DNA of 64,000 nt, from assembly GCF_036884655.1 (NCBI RefSeq), contig NC_088339.1:30713001-30777000 (forward strand). The letters are read 5' to 3'. This document shows, one piece after another, positions 1 through 12,050 of the stretch. The translations under genes were made by a program, and so were the position numbers. Within the stretch, counting starts at the first letter, position 1; each line of letters begins with the position of its first letter. This stretch comes from Musa acuminata AAA Group. Its lineage: Eukaryota > Streptophyta > Magnoliopsida > Zingiberales > Musaceae. The notes under the pieces are model-generated. The model was not told the origin of the DNA. It was given only the letters and a program-made list of their open reading frames with translations, and did no database searches.

Positions 1-2376
1 GGGAGGAACTCTCCTAATTACTTATCTTACGTATTCTATTCTCCACGTTTAATATAGTATATTATAGATTTTATGCTTTCAACAAACTCATTTTATCATA
101 TATAAATAACTATTAATCGATCAAAACATAATAAAAATAATAATTTACTTATATGACGTTTGTGTTCTTCAAGATTCAATGCTCAAACTAACAAAAGACA
201 GAGTTAAACCGTACAATATACATCGAGCTCTGAGGCTCAACAACTGTGTATGTTTTCTCATCCTTACTAAATCAATTGTGAGTCGGTCTAACATTGAAAC
301 CTTATTTTGAGTGAAAAAAAAATAGTGACTTAGTTGTTTGGAGGTAAAAGGATAAGGTTGCAGAAGAAAGAGTATTATTTCAGAATTTTCGAAACTTGGG
401 ATGCTCTGTCAAAAAAAACCCAAAATTATAGATTTTTTCTGAGAATTTGTTCATATAGGTTTGTGATTTCTTAGGCTAATTTGTAGCTTTTTTTTTTACT
501 TCTTTTATAAAAGTAATCCTACCTTTTTCCTGTTACCTTTTTTATTACTTCAATGAAGATATTCTTATGCCTTTCATTAGTCATCATTGATCGTGGTCTC
601 CATCCTATTACGAGATAATATTATTTGTGTTTCCTCATCTTCTTGACTCGTTATTTATTTTATTTTTTTGTTCTTTTCTTTCTCTCTCTTCATTGGTTAA
701 TGGTTTTTAGTCTCGTATATAATAGATGATTTTTTTTCAAAATAAATAACTAATTATATATTTTTTATATTCAAAGCATTTTCATTTCGTATATAATAGA
801 AATCAAGTTATTCTAACTTTTGCATTAAAGTCTTCATCACAAATTTTAATGATAAGGTAAGAAATGCTATTATATGATAAAGTATAACGTGCGAAATATA
901 ATTATTAGTGATAAGGGAAGATGAAGCTATAGTTCCACATAAATATATTGTGTGAATATATATTAATATTCGTCTCTCTCGTTTATCCTTTATTAATGTT
1001 ATAGTATATAGAAGGATGTGAACTTACAATTAGAACCCAAAGAAAGTATTCCATAAACGCGTATTTTCTACTTGTTGAGCAATCCTTCTAATCCATGTGA
1101 TCATGCTCATAATTCTAATCCCTCCTTTAACATAATAATCCTTATGCTTCAACTAATTTATAATATGGTTCCAAGTGCATGTACCATAACATATAACTCA
1201 ATATTAATATATACATGTACAATTTATTTAATTTTTTTATAGACATATGTATAAAGGTTTTCATTTATTTTATGAGTTGATTGATAGGTCATTGAGGTGT
1301 ATGGTTGCAACACAAAACACATGCATTCTAATACTTAACATGTATATACACTATAGGTGAGTGGAGCTTAATCATTTCATACAATTGATACACTTGGAAA
1401 AACTATCATAGTAGAATAATTTATTTTTTTTTATGTATCAAAATGGATTCCTCATCAAAATATCAACTTATTACCAAAAATAAATATTAACTAGAGCAAC
1501 ATAAATAGTAGAACAATGATTTAATCACAAAGTGAGACATCAAATTTTTTACATAAAAAACTCAATATGAAAAAAACCATAAGACCGTAATCTACTTCAA
1601 ACTTCCAATAATGATAATAGATTTATAATAAATCTTCTTTAGAATAACTAGAGAATCATAATAACATCAAAAACAAATAACTCAACGATAGCTATAGATT
1701 TCATGAAAAAAAAAAGGTCTTATCAAGCGAGTATAGTAGAAAAACATATCATAAAAGATAAACTGTAGATCGGCACCATTAGGATTATAGAGCTTATTAT
1801 AAAGATTCTTCACATAAAATTTAGATCAAGAAGTTTAACCGTTTGATCACTAGCAAAAGCCTCAAAACCAAACTTTCTCTCTCCTCCTTATTTTCTTTAT
1901 TTTTTAATAAATTAAATTTAGGATCAATCAATCTAAGCCCACCTATGTTTAGACCCAACAAAAACAAATCATGAGTTTGATATGAAATAGGATGATATTG
2001 TATGATTAACCATGGCTGGAAATTTGATGGGGATGAGGATCAATTTGGGCTCATAAAAGAAGTGGCCCTTCACCAAGCAATTTGGATCATTTTTTGGACC
2101 TCACTTTCTCTTGGCCAGCAATAGCAGCTAAGGATATAGTTTGATTGGCAGCCAGTCATCTTCTCCTCCACCTTATCCTCTTCTCGTCTCCTTTCCCTTC
2201 TCATACAAAACTCTCCCCTCTCCCCTCCACCACTGCAACTCTTCCATCACTGAACCCACAGCACAACACAGGTGATGACCACTTCCTTTGCCATTGTGCC
2301 TGCGGTAGTATCCTATCAGCACTAACCTGTGCGTGACTTTGTTTTGTATACAGAGTGTGGGTTCTCACACCAACCA
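1..2376. other. AT-rich intergenic DNA, no gene seen
   Basis: Very AT-rich with poly-A and poly-T runs. No coding exon, RNA gene or bounded repeat is recognisable. The last few hundred bases probably hold the promoter and leader of petM, but I see no clear TATA box. Confidence 0.6.
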
Positions 2377-2757
2377 ATGGCAGCAATCTCTGCAGCAGCA
2401 GTCCCTGCAGCGGCGGCCGTGTCATGCTCCAACCTCAACTCCTCGATGAGGAGGAAGCACAGTGTGAAATACATGCAAGGCATGAACAGCTTCGGAGGGC
2501 TCAAAGCCAACAACAACGTGTCGTCCCTGGGCCTCCCGGCATGCACCGCCGCTTCCTTCGCCAAGGTTCTGAGCTCTCTGAGGGCGCCACCCAAGGGGAA
2601 GACGAAGAGCAGGGGTGGAGCGTTGTCCTCCACCTGCAACGCAGCGGAGGAGATCTTCCGGATCGCCGCGATCATGAACGGCCTGGTGCTGGTCGGCGTC
2701 GCGGTCGGGTTCGTGCTTCTGCGGGTGGAGGCGTGGGTGGAGGAATCAGAGTCGTAG
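2377..2757 (+). CDS. petM: Cytochrome b6-f complex subunit 7 (PetM), chloroplast precursor
   Basis: PetM is a small single-span thylakoid subunit of the cytochrome b6f complex, which carries electrons from plastoquinol to plastocyanin. The single-exon reading frame gives 126 residues. Residues 1 to about 89 are rich in Ala, Ser, Lys and Arg and act as a plastid targeting region; they include the [14 protein letters not shown] stretch typical of plant PetM precursors. The mature part, about residues 90-126, contains [13 protein letters not shown] followed by one hydrophobic helix (about 96-116) and an acidic tail, as in the family. The ATG at 2377 was chosen because the Ala/Ser-rich transit sequence starts there; an in-frame upstream extension looks non-coding. 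The gene is nuclear and intronless here. Identification rests on recognition of the mature peptide and is firm. Confidence 0.93.
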   Translation: MAAISAAAVPAAAAVSCSNLNSSMRRKHSVKYMQGMNSFGGLKANNNVSSLGLPACTAASFAKVLSSLRAPPKGKTKSRGGALSSTCNAAEEIFRIAAIMNGLVLVGVAVGFVLLRVEAWVEESES

Positions 2758-3975
2758 GCAAGTAGTGGTTGCTTGTAAGTTCCTTCTTCGTCAGGTGGCG
2801 GAACTCTGCCATTTCTGGTATTGGCTGATATGAACTCGATTCAAGATGGTAATTTGGCTAATCTATATTGCCGGCAATTTCTTGATTCCAAGTCCTCTAA
2901 GAGAGATTAGCAACAGTGCATCGATTCTATAAATTTCCTGTCAAGATAAAGAGTTCATTATCTGAAGAATCACGAACATGCAGGACTGCTTGCTTCAGAT
3001 AGTGTTATTGTCCTTAAAAGAGAAATTAGATTCCTTTAAGAAATGGTGAAAACCAATCCTCCGCTCATCAGAGCACAAAAGGAAACTCAACGTGGTTGGT
3101 CAGTTCTTTGCACGAAACTATCGATCAACTTCATGCACGAAACCTCTACGCCTTACCTATTGGTCAATTCATATAGGACAATTCCACAGCCTCTCTCCAT
3201 CGTGGAACCCCAAGAACACGAGTACACAACAAATATGCTGTCACAAAATCGCCAAATAGACATCATCAAACATGTATATGCAATCATGCATCCAAAATTA
3301 CGGATCACGATCACAAGGAGGTCCGTCTAGCTACGATCTGCTTTCAGCCACTTTAGAGGATTTCTTGTAGGAAGCAAGCAAAATAAGGAGTATAGATAAT
3401 GTCATTGTTATCTCAGGCATCTAAAATTATGAGTCAGGATAGGATTAAGAAGTTAGGCCAAGAAAGAGAAAAGAACGCAGTGATCATAAAAAGAAGATGG
3501 AGCAGTGACCTCACAGTTCTTGAGACACTGTGCAACTCAGTGGCCACTGGCTTTCGGCTGTGTTGCATCGCCAGCTGCTAAGCTCACCTTTGTTTGTGGA
3601 AGACAGAATGCATGTCTTTGATTGATATTGTCCTCTTAGCAACCTTCTTGCCATCAGCTTCAGCAATCGGGCAAGAAAGAAACCAACCTACTTGACTACG
3701 CAATTAATGGTGAAAGCATATGCTATGGATATCACTGACATATAAGCATCAAACTCTTCGTATTAACTTTGAAGACATAGGTGTGTGCTGATCATTTCCT
3801 TTGTGGGAGATTATTAAATCTACTTATTACTCTTTGAAAGTAATCAAAATATTTCATCAAAAATCGTTTATCAAGAAAACATTGCTTCTACAACAAAATT
3901 AATGATGGCATGCTATATACTTCAATCAATAACTTTGAGGAATATGTAAGTAAGTTTCTGTACTACTATGGATAG
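2758..3975. other. Intergenic DNA between petM and the WD40 gene
   Basis: Holds the petM 3' untranslated region and the promoter of the WD40 gene. Short open frames at 3043-3330 and 3399-3581 match no family I recognise and look like chance. No repeat was seen. Confidence 0.5.
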
Positions 3976-3982
3976 ATGGGGG

Positions 3983-3991
3983 ATATAAAGG
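3983..3991 (+). promoter_or_regulatory. Probable TATA box of the WD40 gene
   Basis: ATATAAAGG lies about 117 bases upstream of the chosen ATG at 4108. It would place transcription start near 4015, which argues against the upstream in-frame ATG at 3976. Confidence 0.5.
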
Positions 3992-4107
3992 CACGATATG
4001 GCCTTTGTGCTTCTTTGCTTTATGAGCGACCTCTTTCCACCACCTTCTTCTTCGCTTCCAACGTTTTGTACTTTTGCGTCAGTATTTGTTCTCGATCTAC
4101 ATTGATC

Positions 4108-5415
4108 ATGGGAGCTAAAAAGGGAGCTCGTGCAAGTCCTCTGCGCTCCTCCAAGCTCCTCGACCTCCTACGTACTAACCCTTCCGTTGACGAGCCCCGT
4201 CCCGCCACCGGCGAAGGCGCCGCCCGCTTCTTGACGAGCACCGGGACCTTCCCTCGCAATGTCTCCCCATGTCACCCGGCGACTGGCTCCTCCCCATTCC
4301 CAAATTCCCCCTGGGTGCAACAGCTCCCTCCTGATCTCCCCACCGCCGCCGCCATCACCACCGGCCTCGTGGGCTCCCTCGTCTGCCAAGAAGGCCACGT
4401 ATACTCCCTCGCCGCCGCTGGCGATCTTTTGTACGCCGGATCCGACAACCGGAACATCCGTGTCTGGAAGGGCTGGCAAGAGTTCTCCAGCTTCAGGTCC
4501 AGCAGCGGCCTCGTCAAGGCCATCGTCATCGCCGGGAACAGAGTATTCACCGGCCACCAGGACGGTAAGATCCGGGTGTGGCGTACCTCTTCCAAGGATT
4601 CCTCCGTCAATAAGCGGGTCGGCACTCTCCCCACTCTCGCGGACTTCCTCATGAGCTCCATCAAACCCTCCAACTACGTCGAGGCGAGGCGGCACAGGAC
4701 CGCCGTGTGGCTCCGCCATTTCGACGCCGTCTCGTGCCTCAGCCTGGAGGAAGATTCCGGGATACTCTACTCCGGCTCTTGGGACAAGACCGTCAAGGTG
4801 TGGCGGATGTCAGACTCCAAGTGCCTCGAGTCGTTCAACGCGCACGACGACGCCGTCAACGCAGTGGCCGCCGGGTTCGACGGCCTGGTGTTCACGGGGT
4901 CAGCGGACGGGACGGTGAAGGCGTGGCGACGGGAGGTGGCAGCGGGGGGCAAGGTCGGAGGCGCCTTCGCCACCAGGCACGTGGCGGTGCAGACACTGCT
5001 ACGGCAAGACAGCGCCGTGACCGCGGTGGTGACGGCCGCGTGGTTCGTGTACTGCGGATCGTCCGACGGGGTGGTGAACCACTGGCAGCGGGAAGGAAGA
5101 GGAGGATCGCTGGCCAGCGGCGGGGCGCTGCGGGGGCACAGGATGGCGGTTCTCTGCCTCGCGGCCGCCGGGAGCATTGTGGCGAGCGGATCGGCGGACA
5201 AAACGGTGCGCGTGTGGCGGAGAGACGAAAGCAGCGGGGCGCACGGTGCCGTCGCCGTCCTCTCCGGTCACGCAGGGCCAATCAAGTGCCTGGCCGTGGA
5301 AGCGGAAGCCGAGGAGCAGGGGCAGGAAGACAGGGCGGCCGGCCGGCGGTACGTGGTATACAGCGGGAGCCTGGACAAGTCTATCAAGATATGGCACGTG
5401 GCGGACCGGAGGTGA
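4108..5415 (+). CDS. WD40 repeat protein, JINGUBANG-like
   Basis: A single-exon gene for a 435-residue protein. After a basic N-terminus with SSKLLDLL and a Pro/Ser-rich stretch, seven WD40 blades are visible, each ending in a GxxDxxxxxW-type signature: YAGSDNRNIRVWKGW, FTGHQDGKIRVW, YSGSWDKTVKVW, FTGSADGTVKAW, YCGSSDGVVNHW, ASGSADKTVRVW and YSGSLDKSIKIW. Seven blades make a full beta-propeller, a scaffold for protein interactions. The short N-terminus plus one propeller in an intronless gene matches the plant JINGUBANG family, whose Arabidopsis member limits pollen germination; that role is not shown here. A longer frame begins at 3976, but the TATA-like box at 3983-3991 and the typical family start make the ATG at 4108 more likely. 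The coding region is very GC-rich compared with its surroundings. Confidence 0.88.
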   Translation: MGAKKGARASPLRSSKLLDLLRTNPSVDEPRPATGEGAARFLTSTGTFPRNVSPCHPATGSSPFPNSPWVQQLPPDLPTAAAITTGLVGSLVCQEGHVYSLAAAGDLLYAGSDNRNIRVWKGWQEFSSFRSSSGLVKAIVIAGNRVFTGHQDGKIRVWRTSSKDSSVNKRVGTLPTLADFLMSSIKPSNYVEARRHRTAVWLRHFDAVSCLSLEEDSGILYSGSWDKTVKVWRMSDSKCLESFNAHDDAVNAVAAGFDGLVFTGSADGTVKAWRREVAAGGKVGGAFATRHVAVQTLLRQDSAVTAVVTAAWFVYCGSSDGVVNHWQREGRGGSLASGGALRGHRMAVLCLAAAGSIVASGSADKTVRVWRRDESSGAHGAVAVLSGHAGPIKCLAVEAEAEEQGQEDRAAGRRYVVYSGSLDKSIKIWHVADRR

Positions 5416-7601
5416 TCCCCCGAGGCGCCGCGTGGAGCTCCACGGCACGTGCGGGAGAGCGCCGGCTATCCATCACGGCGGTCGCCCTTGCACGGGTGTG
5501 CTGGCCGCTGCGGGACAACACCCTGATACCGGTGGCCACGTGTACTGCTACTCGGCACAACATCGACATACTAATTACAGGAGAAAGAAGACGTTTCCCG
5601 GTTGTTCCACCCAAAACTCACTCTCCTCCAGCCTGGCCCTATCACAGACCTCCATAACTGGGTCCCATCAGAAAGGTTATGGAACAGTGTCAGCAACCTG
5701 CCCGACAGTTGGAATCCGTAACGGAGGCGGGTAAGTCTAAGCATGGAAGGAAAAGAGACATAAGAGGGTTTAGAAAGATGGGATGGCAGATAAACATAGT
5801 TTTCCATGAGACTTTGTATGGTGGGTTTCTTTTTGTATAGAATTATTGTGGTTTGAGAACTGAGTTTGATCTTTGACAAGTTTGGAAGGACTAAACCAGC
5901 CTGTGAGAGCGGATGATTGAGAACAAGTTTACCTGCACAAGAAATGCCACATCAAGCACAACAGATATTAGGCATGAGCAGTTGGAAAGCAGAGTTGAAG
6001 AATGAGAGACAGTGTTCATCCACACAACTTGGGAAGGTAGGTGGGGAAAGTTTGTTTGCAGGGCAGGGCTCCAATTGATATTTAGGTGGGCATGACACTT
6101 GTAAGTAGACGATAGTGAGATACAAATTGTGAGAATACATAAAGAAAACTTGATGGATAACTCTAATTAAGAAGAGAAAGCCCAATAATCATGGGCCCTT
6201 GGTATCTGAATATAATGCATTTGTGAGATTCTTTGAGAAATATAAACTTTTAGCCAAATATATATACTGCAAATAATTTACTTGCAAGTAATAAAATGAT
6301 AGTGAACAGCTTGATGCAAAGTAAACTTGATGGTAGCTCACTTATGAGCAACCAAATAGTACCTTAGTGAAGTAATCAACTGAAACATTGTGATAACCTA
6401 TTTTGTCCAATGATCTTTGGAAACAAAAAGGATCATCCAAGTGAAGGACCAAAGATTTACATAATTCCAATTTCATGATGGGTCTATCAACCACATTTTG
6501 AGATAAAATAAACTGGTCTACATCCAATTGTAAAAGCAATTTTAAAAAAAAAATTCTTTGTTTACCCTTTTTGGAAAGGATAAACCTCCATGGAAGCTTA
6601 AATTTTACATAGTTAACATGGACGGATGGCAGCAAGAGAATCCAACTTGTCATACACAGTCAAAAGAGAAAAAGACCAACAAGCTGTGAATGATAATGTA
6701 TTCCCAAATAATTAGGGCATAATGGAAATTCACTACATCACATGGTCCATCGAAAATAAAAGCCAGATGCATTTCCCAGCTCAAGTAAGGAGAAGCCTAT
6801 CTCAAGAGAGTTTGTGTTCCAACCAAAGTTAGAGAATAGGCAAACCGAAAAGAAACATCTGAGTGTGCTGGGATTATATTAAAAAACCTGCACTAGAAAA
6901 GATAACAGTCAAATATATGGAACAAACCAGTATAATCAGTTCGAACAACCTTTAGAGTGCAGTTGCGACTGACACAGTCATCTTTTCGCTTTTTTTTCCC
7001 CCACCAAGTCCATTTACAACAAAACACCAACTTGATTTAGATGTGTGAATTTCAAAAGAAATTTCCAATGGAACTTCCCTTTGGGGAAGTTTTGAGTGTC
7101 AAAATTATCATCAGTGAAAAGAACAAAGCAGAATATACTCAAGCATCCAGGAAAAAAAAGAATAGTTTCCGTATATATCAACCAAGATATACTTTTGCAG
7201 TTAGCAGAAGGATGAACGAAACAAAGTTTAGATATGAAAAAATTTAAAAATAAGTGTCAAAACCAGATGAAAGATGACATGTTAGACTTGTAAAGGTTAA
7301 GCATAAATATCTCCCGACAGCAGCCAGGTAAGAAGTGTGATATCTATTCTTAAGTCCAAATAATGCTAAACCTCAAAGATCTATTTTGATCAAATTTATC
7401 TGCTTTATAAAAACAAATCCTTTTTGTTACAAGGAATTAGCCTTCAATCCAAAATATAAAAAAAATAATATTAAAGCTAGTCAACTATTTTTTCTAAAAA
7501 AAATTGACACAGTAGACCACATGAAGCTGAAAGCAAGAATAAGTAAAATACTTACAAGAAATAAGTTCAAGTAGCAGATAGTTGATCAAAATGCTAATAC
7601 T
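5416..7601. other. Intergenic DNA, no gene seen
   Basis: AT-rich DNA after the WD40 gene, up to the 3' end of the plastid S9 gene, which points the other way. Short open frames (for example 5952-6185 and 6342-6653 on the minus strand) have no recognisable domain and look like chance. Confidence 0.5.
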
Positions 7602-10600
7602 TCAACGCTTCGAATATTGAGGAGCTTTTCGAGCCTTCTTCAGACCAACTTTCTTCCTTTCAACAACTCTCGAGTCTCTAGTCAAGAGACCTTCTTTCTT
7701 CAAAGGAGACCTGTGGTTCTGACTGACTTTAAGCAAAGCACGTGCGATACCCAGAGAAATTGCCTGGGCCTGACCCGAGAGTCCTCCCCCCTGAGCTTTG
7801 ACAAAGACATCATAGCTGCTCTCAAAACCTAAGGTTAATAATGGAGTTTTGATGTATTGCAGCCACAAAGGATTCCCCTGTAAATATTCCTGTACATTTC
7901 ATTCCAGTTATTAGTAAAGTTGTTAAAAAGCTTCTGTAGCTATAAGAATGCTCAACACTGACGAGTACTCACAGAAAATAAGAACTATAATATACTGAAT
8001 GTGAAACTTAAATAACAATAGTGCTAGTTTAGAGAGCACATTAAGTCATAGACAGTAAAAACCTTAACATTAAGTTCCAATGGCATCACTTGATTCATTG
8101 CATCTTAATGTTAAAGTGCATCAAAAAGGACAAATTAATGCAAGAGGCTTAACCTAGTGTGCAATCTGTGAGGATCAGACACGTGCAACCTTGTACCTTC
8201 ACACAAAGAGACTGTTTTTGTCTCAATTCTTGAACCACGGTTACACATGATGTGGAACTTTCCAAGTCGTGGTAATCTGGTACATGCAAGATATATCTGC
8301 AGACATAGGGCACACTGACTGATCCAAAAATACAAGAGGGATATGGTTAACTAGTTATTTTTGACATGACATGGTTGAATTGTCTAGGTTGTTTACTATA
8401 CTTTACTAGACTTGGTAACACTGTCATTGCTAAATTATTAGCTACCAATTTGATTGGGTCAAAAACAACAAGGACAGAAGACCAAAAGATCAGTGATATT
8501 TTTAATAGTTTGGTTCTTTAGTTGTTTTCAACTTCTTTGGTATGGATCCTATAGTAAGATTATTTAATATGGATTTCTTTAATGTGCTTATTCGGGTTAT
8601 TTTTGCAAAGCCAAATAACATTTATGATGTTGGATCTCTAATTTCAATGATTCAAATAGCATAACCCAACCTTTCAAGACACAAACGTATCACAGGCACG
8701 TGAAACATGGAATATGCTCGCAGCAGTAGATCATACTATGCCCTAACAATCATGTGCAAAGGAAGATGGTCGTAGCATGACACAAGATGACATAGGGTTG
8801 ATCACATTAACCACTGTTGATGGTCGATCAACTGCGAGAGGGGCACTCCAAATAGCCTGAGATGGATCTTGCTCGACTACTCAACTTCAGGTTGTTTGAC
8901 TCACAATCATCATGGTGATCACTGGCATGGAGCAAGTGGTCAAGAATAGGCCCCTCCTAGTGCAAAATATTGTGGTCAAATTTGACCATTATTCATGCTG
9001 CAAGTAAAAAGCCAATTGGGCCTTATTCTACAAGTCTCAGGTATTGATGCAAGTTTCATGAATGATGTGGCCACTTGCAAAAGGAAGGTTAGAAGGGACG
9101 GCAGAGTATCCATCAACAGGATCCTGTCCAATGATCAAATCATATAGTAATTTTCCGAAAAAGATTCTAGCTGAAGAAAGCGAAATCCATTGCATTTAAA
9201 ACAAGTGCCTAAGAAGACAATCCATGTTCCAACTGGACCAACCTATATATCTATAGTGTTTGACAATTTGTTATCATAAGCAGTGAATAGGCACCACAAG
9301 TACCGCTGAGATTACATCTCTAATAGTAGGATATATGCATATCATCATATGCATGTTGAGAGCTTACTACATGTTTGGATACAATTGTTAACTAACAATA
9401 CCAAACTCATACTATGTCTGTGGAATTTTCTTCTACACATTTGTTGCAATCCCTAGGCATAAACTTTAAAAACATCAGCAATCCTTCCAAGGCAGAACTA
9501 GTATCAAACTGGCACTGATGTTTTGAAACATTGATTGGGACAAACCCTTAAATATTTTCCTCCTTCCTCACATCACCAACATCAGCATATTAACTTAGCA
9601 ACCAAATGAAAGACTAACTAGATGAATTCATTCATTTTAAAAAAAATTCTGCTGATAAAAAGGAGGCATGGGTTGTACAATGTCATTTGCCATGCACGAC
9701 CCTAAGATGCTATCATGGTTGCGATAGAAAACACCATTCGATTGTCACATCATAAGGTGGTTGTTATGTAGAACATGATTATCTTGGGCTAGCAGAAACA
9801 TAACTAGCACGATTATTAGGTGGTTGTTATGCCAGCTTTTCTCACTGAGAAATGTTTTCTGGAACCACAAGAGAAACCCAAAAAGGATACCCAGATAATC
9901 CTAACTGTCGATTCCGTTAATCTAATGACTGTAAATGAATTGCATCACTCCTCCTAGATCACTGACACATTTTGCATGACTCGTTTGTCTGAGTTTCTCG
10001 TGTGCATTTAAAGCACTACTCTTTTCTCATTTCTGTGCAGAGTTGGCATGAGTTATGCTTGAGATTCTAGTAACTCCTCTATATTTGATGAACACAAAGA
10101 GACACTAATTGTGTTTCAAGATAAACGACAATAACAACTGAAATAACACGTGTAAATCAGTTTGCCAGCATCAACAAATTTGCCTGAGACAGGAAAAAGG
10201 AGTATCTTGGTTCCATTCAGTCTAGTTAGGAGGCAGAAATAAAATTTAATATCAACCCTATCTCCGTTTTCACTTCTAGCTTAATGAAATTTCACAATGG
10301 GGAACAATGACTCAAGACTCAAATCCCGATCCGATACAACTAATATCCCCAAAATCAAAGCTAACATACTGCCAAAATCGTTACTTGTTTGCAGTATTAG
10401 CATAAAGAAGCAATTTTTTATTTATCTTTTTTTTTAATAGCAATTTTGTATTTCGAATAAGGATGAAAGCGCCTAATTCTACGAGTATATCACAGACCTT
10501 AGGCGAAAGAGAGCAAAACTTCCAAACCTTAGCATCACGGTAATTGATGACAAACTTCCCAGTTCCCTCTTGGAGAACGACGCGAGCGATGGCACACTTC

Positions 10601-10905
10601 CTCCGGCCGGTCCCGATGAGCCTCTGCGCGGCGAACCCGCCAGGAAGCCGGGACTTCACGTACTTCTCGAGGCTCACCCCCTCGAAGTCCTCGGCGGAGA
10701 CAGCCGCACCGCCGGATACGGCAGCGATGGGGAAGGAGGTGGTGGAGGAGGCGATCGCGGTGGGAGAGTTCCACCGAAGGGGCGAGGCGGTCCGACGATG
10801 CCGTATCCAAGGAGAGTATAAGGTCTTATTACTAGAGGAGACGTGGGAAGAGAAGGATAGAGAGGAGAAGGCGACGGTGAGGGAGGAGAGCGAGGTAGTC
10901 GCCAT
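7602..10905 (-). CDS. RPS9: 30S ribosomal protein S9, chloroplastic (two exons)
   Basis: Structural protein of the small subunit of the plastid ribosome. Coding exons are 10905-10528 and 7889-7602, separated by a 2,638-bp GT-AG intron in phase 0. The donor follows the codon for Lys in NYRDAK and the acceptor precedes EYLQGNPLW, joining exactly as in other plant plastid S9 proteins. The product is 221 residues. The first 55 or so are Ser/Thr-rich and form a transit peptide; [12 protein letters not shown] (98-109) is the conserved S9 core; the C-terminus ends in the basic tail [12 protein letters not shown] that reaches the decoding site in bacterial S9. The start is the ATG at 10905; an in-frame GTG two codons upstream was rejected. 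The intron shows no recognisable gene. Confidence 0.94.
7890..10527 (-). other. Long intron of plastid S9
   Basis: A 2.6-kb AT-rich intron with clear GT and AG ends on the minus strand. No open frame, RNA gene or bounded transposon was recognised inside it. Confidence 0.75.
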
Positions 10906-11100
10906 TAGCACTCACTATTCCTCTTCACCATTTCTAGGGATAAGAGTGTGGATAGGCTTTAAGCCGGGAGAAGAAGCTGGTGGATAACAGCTGATATCTT
11001 CACCGTCGATTTCGGGGTTATGGTGAAACATTCTATATACCGTTATATAAGATGCAACGGACATCTTTAATCGTTATATTTAGTTGCTTAGAACTCTATT

Positions 11101-11102
<2 letters not shown>

Positions 11103-11187
<85 letters not shown>

Positions 11188-11291
11188 GTATATGTATACA
11201 CATATATATATATATGTATATGTATACACATATATATATATATGTATATGTATACACATATATATATATATGTATATATATACACACACAT

Positions 11292-11346
<55 letters not shown>
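11103..11346. repeat. (TA)n microsatellite with an embedded 28-bp minisatellite
   Basis: About 245 bp of almost pure alternating purine-pyrimidine sequence. A (TA)n tract is followed by at least three copies of a 28-bp unit containing TGTATATGTATACA (copies begin near 11187, 11215 and 11243), then a second (TA)n tract. It lies about 200 bp upstream of the plastid S9 start codon, so it may fall in that gene's promoter region. Confidence 0.95.
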
Positions 11347-11347
<1 letters not shown>

Positions 11348-11793
11348 TTTTGATATCTAGATTTTCAGTTCTGATTTCTAGGATGTATTTATGTGCACAT
11401 GCATCTTTCAAATAAATTTGATAAAGGATAAATTTTCTAAAAAATATTTATAATTTGATTATTTCTTAAATAATATATTTATTTTATTTTTTATACAAAA
11501 TATCATCAAATTCAAAAGCTATTCAAACTATCTCTCCTTCCATCGTTCTTTCTTTCCTTTTTTTCCTCTTTTTTCATCGTCTATCATTCATTCTCTACTC
11601 CTTATTTCTTATTGCTCATCCTTTTTCGCTATTCATCTTTTCTCATTTCCTTTCCTTCCCTTCTCTCCTCCCCTCTTCTTCCTTTGTGGGCGATGAATGA
11701 TGGGTTGTGATAAGCAATGAAATAGGGGCGATAGAAGAGAAACGATAGTTGTAATATTTTTTAAATTAGAGTATAATTTAAGAAAGAAACTTA
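11347..11793. other. AT-rich and pyrimidine-rich spacer
   Basis: Contains a long C/T-rich stretch at about 11520-11690. No gene is seen. Confidence 0.5.
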
Positions 11794-11801
11794 CTATTTA
11801 C

Positions 11802-12042
11802 CAAGGTCTGTCGTACCGAAGCGTACCGTCCGGATTGGGCAGTACGTACCGGTTCGATAGGTTATCAATACGCGGATCGTCCGGTACCGCTATAGTGCTA
11901 CAGTATAAAAAAATAAAAAAAAAATATTCGGTACACCAGCGCGTACCGCTCGGTACGCCCTGATGTACCACCCGATACACCAATACCGTACCGTACCGAG
12001 CCCGGGTCGAAACGCCGGTACGGTACGGTACAACGGACCTTG
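11802..12042. mobile_element. hAT-type MITE, 241 bp, rich in GTACCG motifs
   Basis: Non-autonomous DNA transposon. The left end CAAGGTCTGTCGTACCG and the inverted right end CAAGGTCCGTTGTACCG form terminal inverted repeats that continue imperfectly for about 27 bp. The element is flanked on both sides by the perfect 8-bp duplication CTATTTAC (11794-11801 and 12043-12050), the length made by hAT-superfamily transposases. The interior repeats GTACC/GGTAC motifs and has no coding capacity, so movement would need a transposase from elsewhere. The intact duplication and ends suggest it is not ancient. Confidence 0.88.
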
Positions 12043-12050
12043 CTATTTAC

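Noticed and set aside
3976..4107. Upstream in-frame ATG extending the WD40 protein by 44 residues
   Set aside because: A TATA-like box lies inside this stretch, the extra residues look unlike the family, and the ATG at 4108 gives the usual N-terminus.
4168..5734. Long open frames on both strands overlapping the WD40 gene
   Set aside because: They are mirror frames of a GC-rich coding region; only the WD40 frame shows domain structure.
11052..11411. Open frames encoding Ile-Tyr repeats
   Set aside because: They are translations of the (TA)n tract and carry no protein information.
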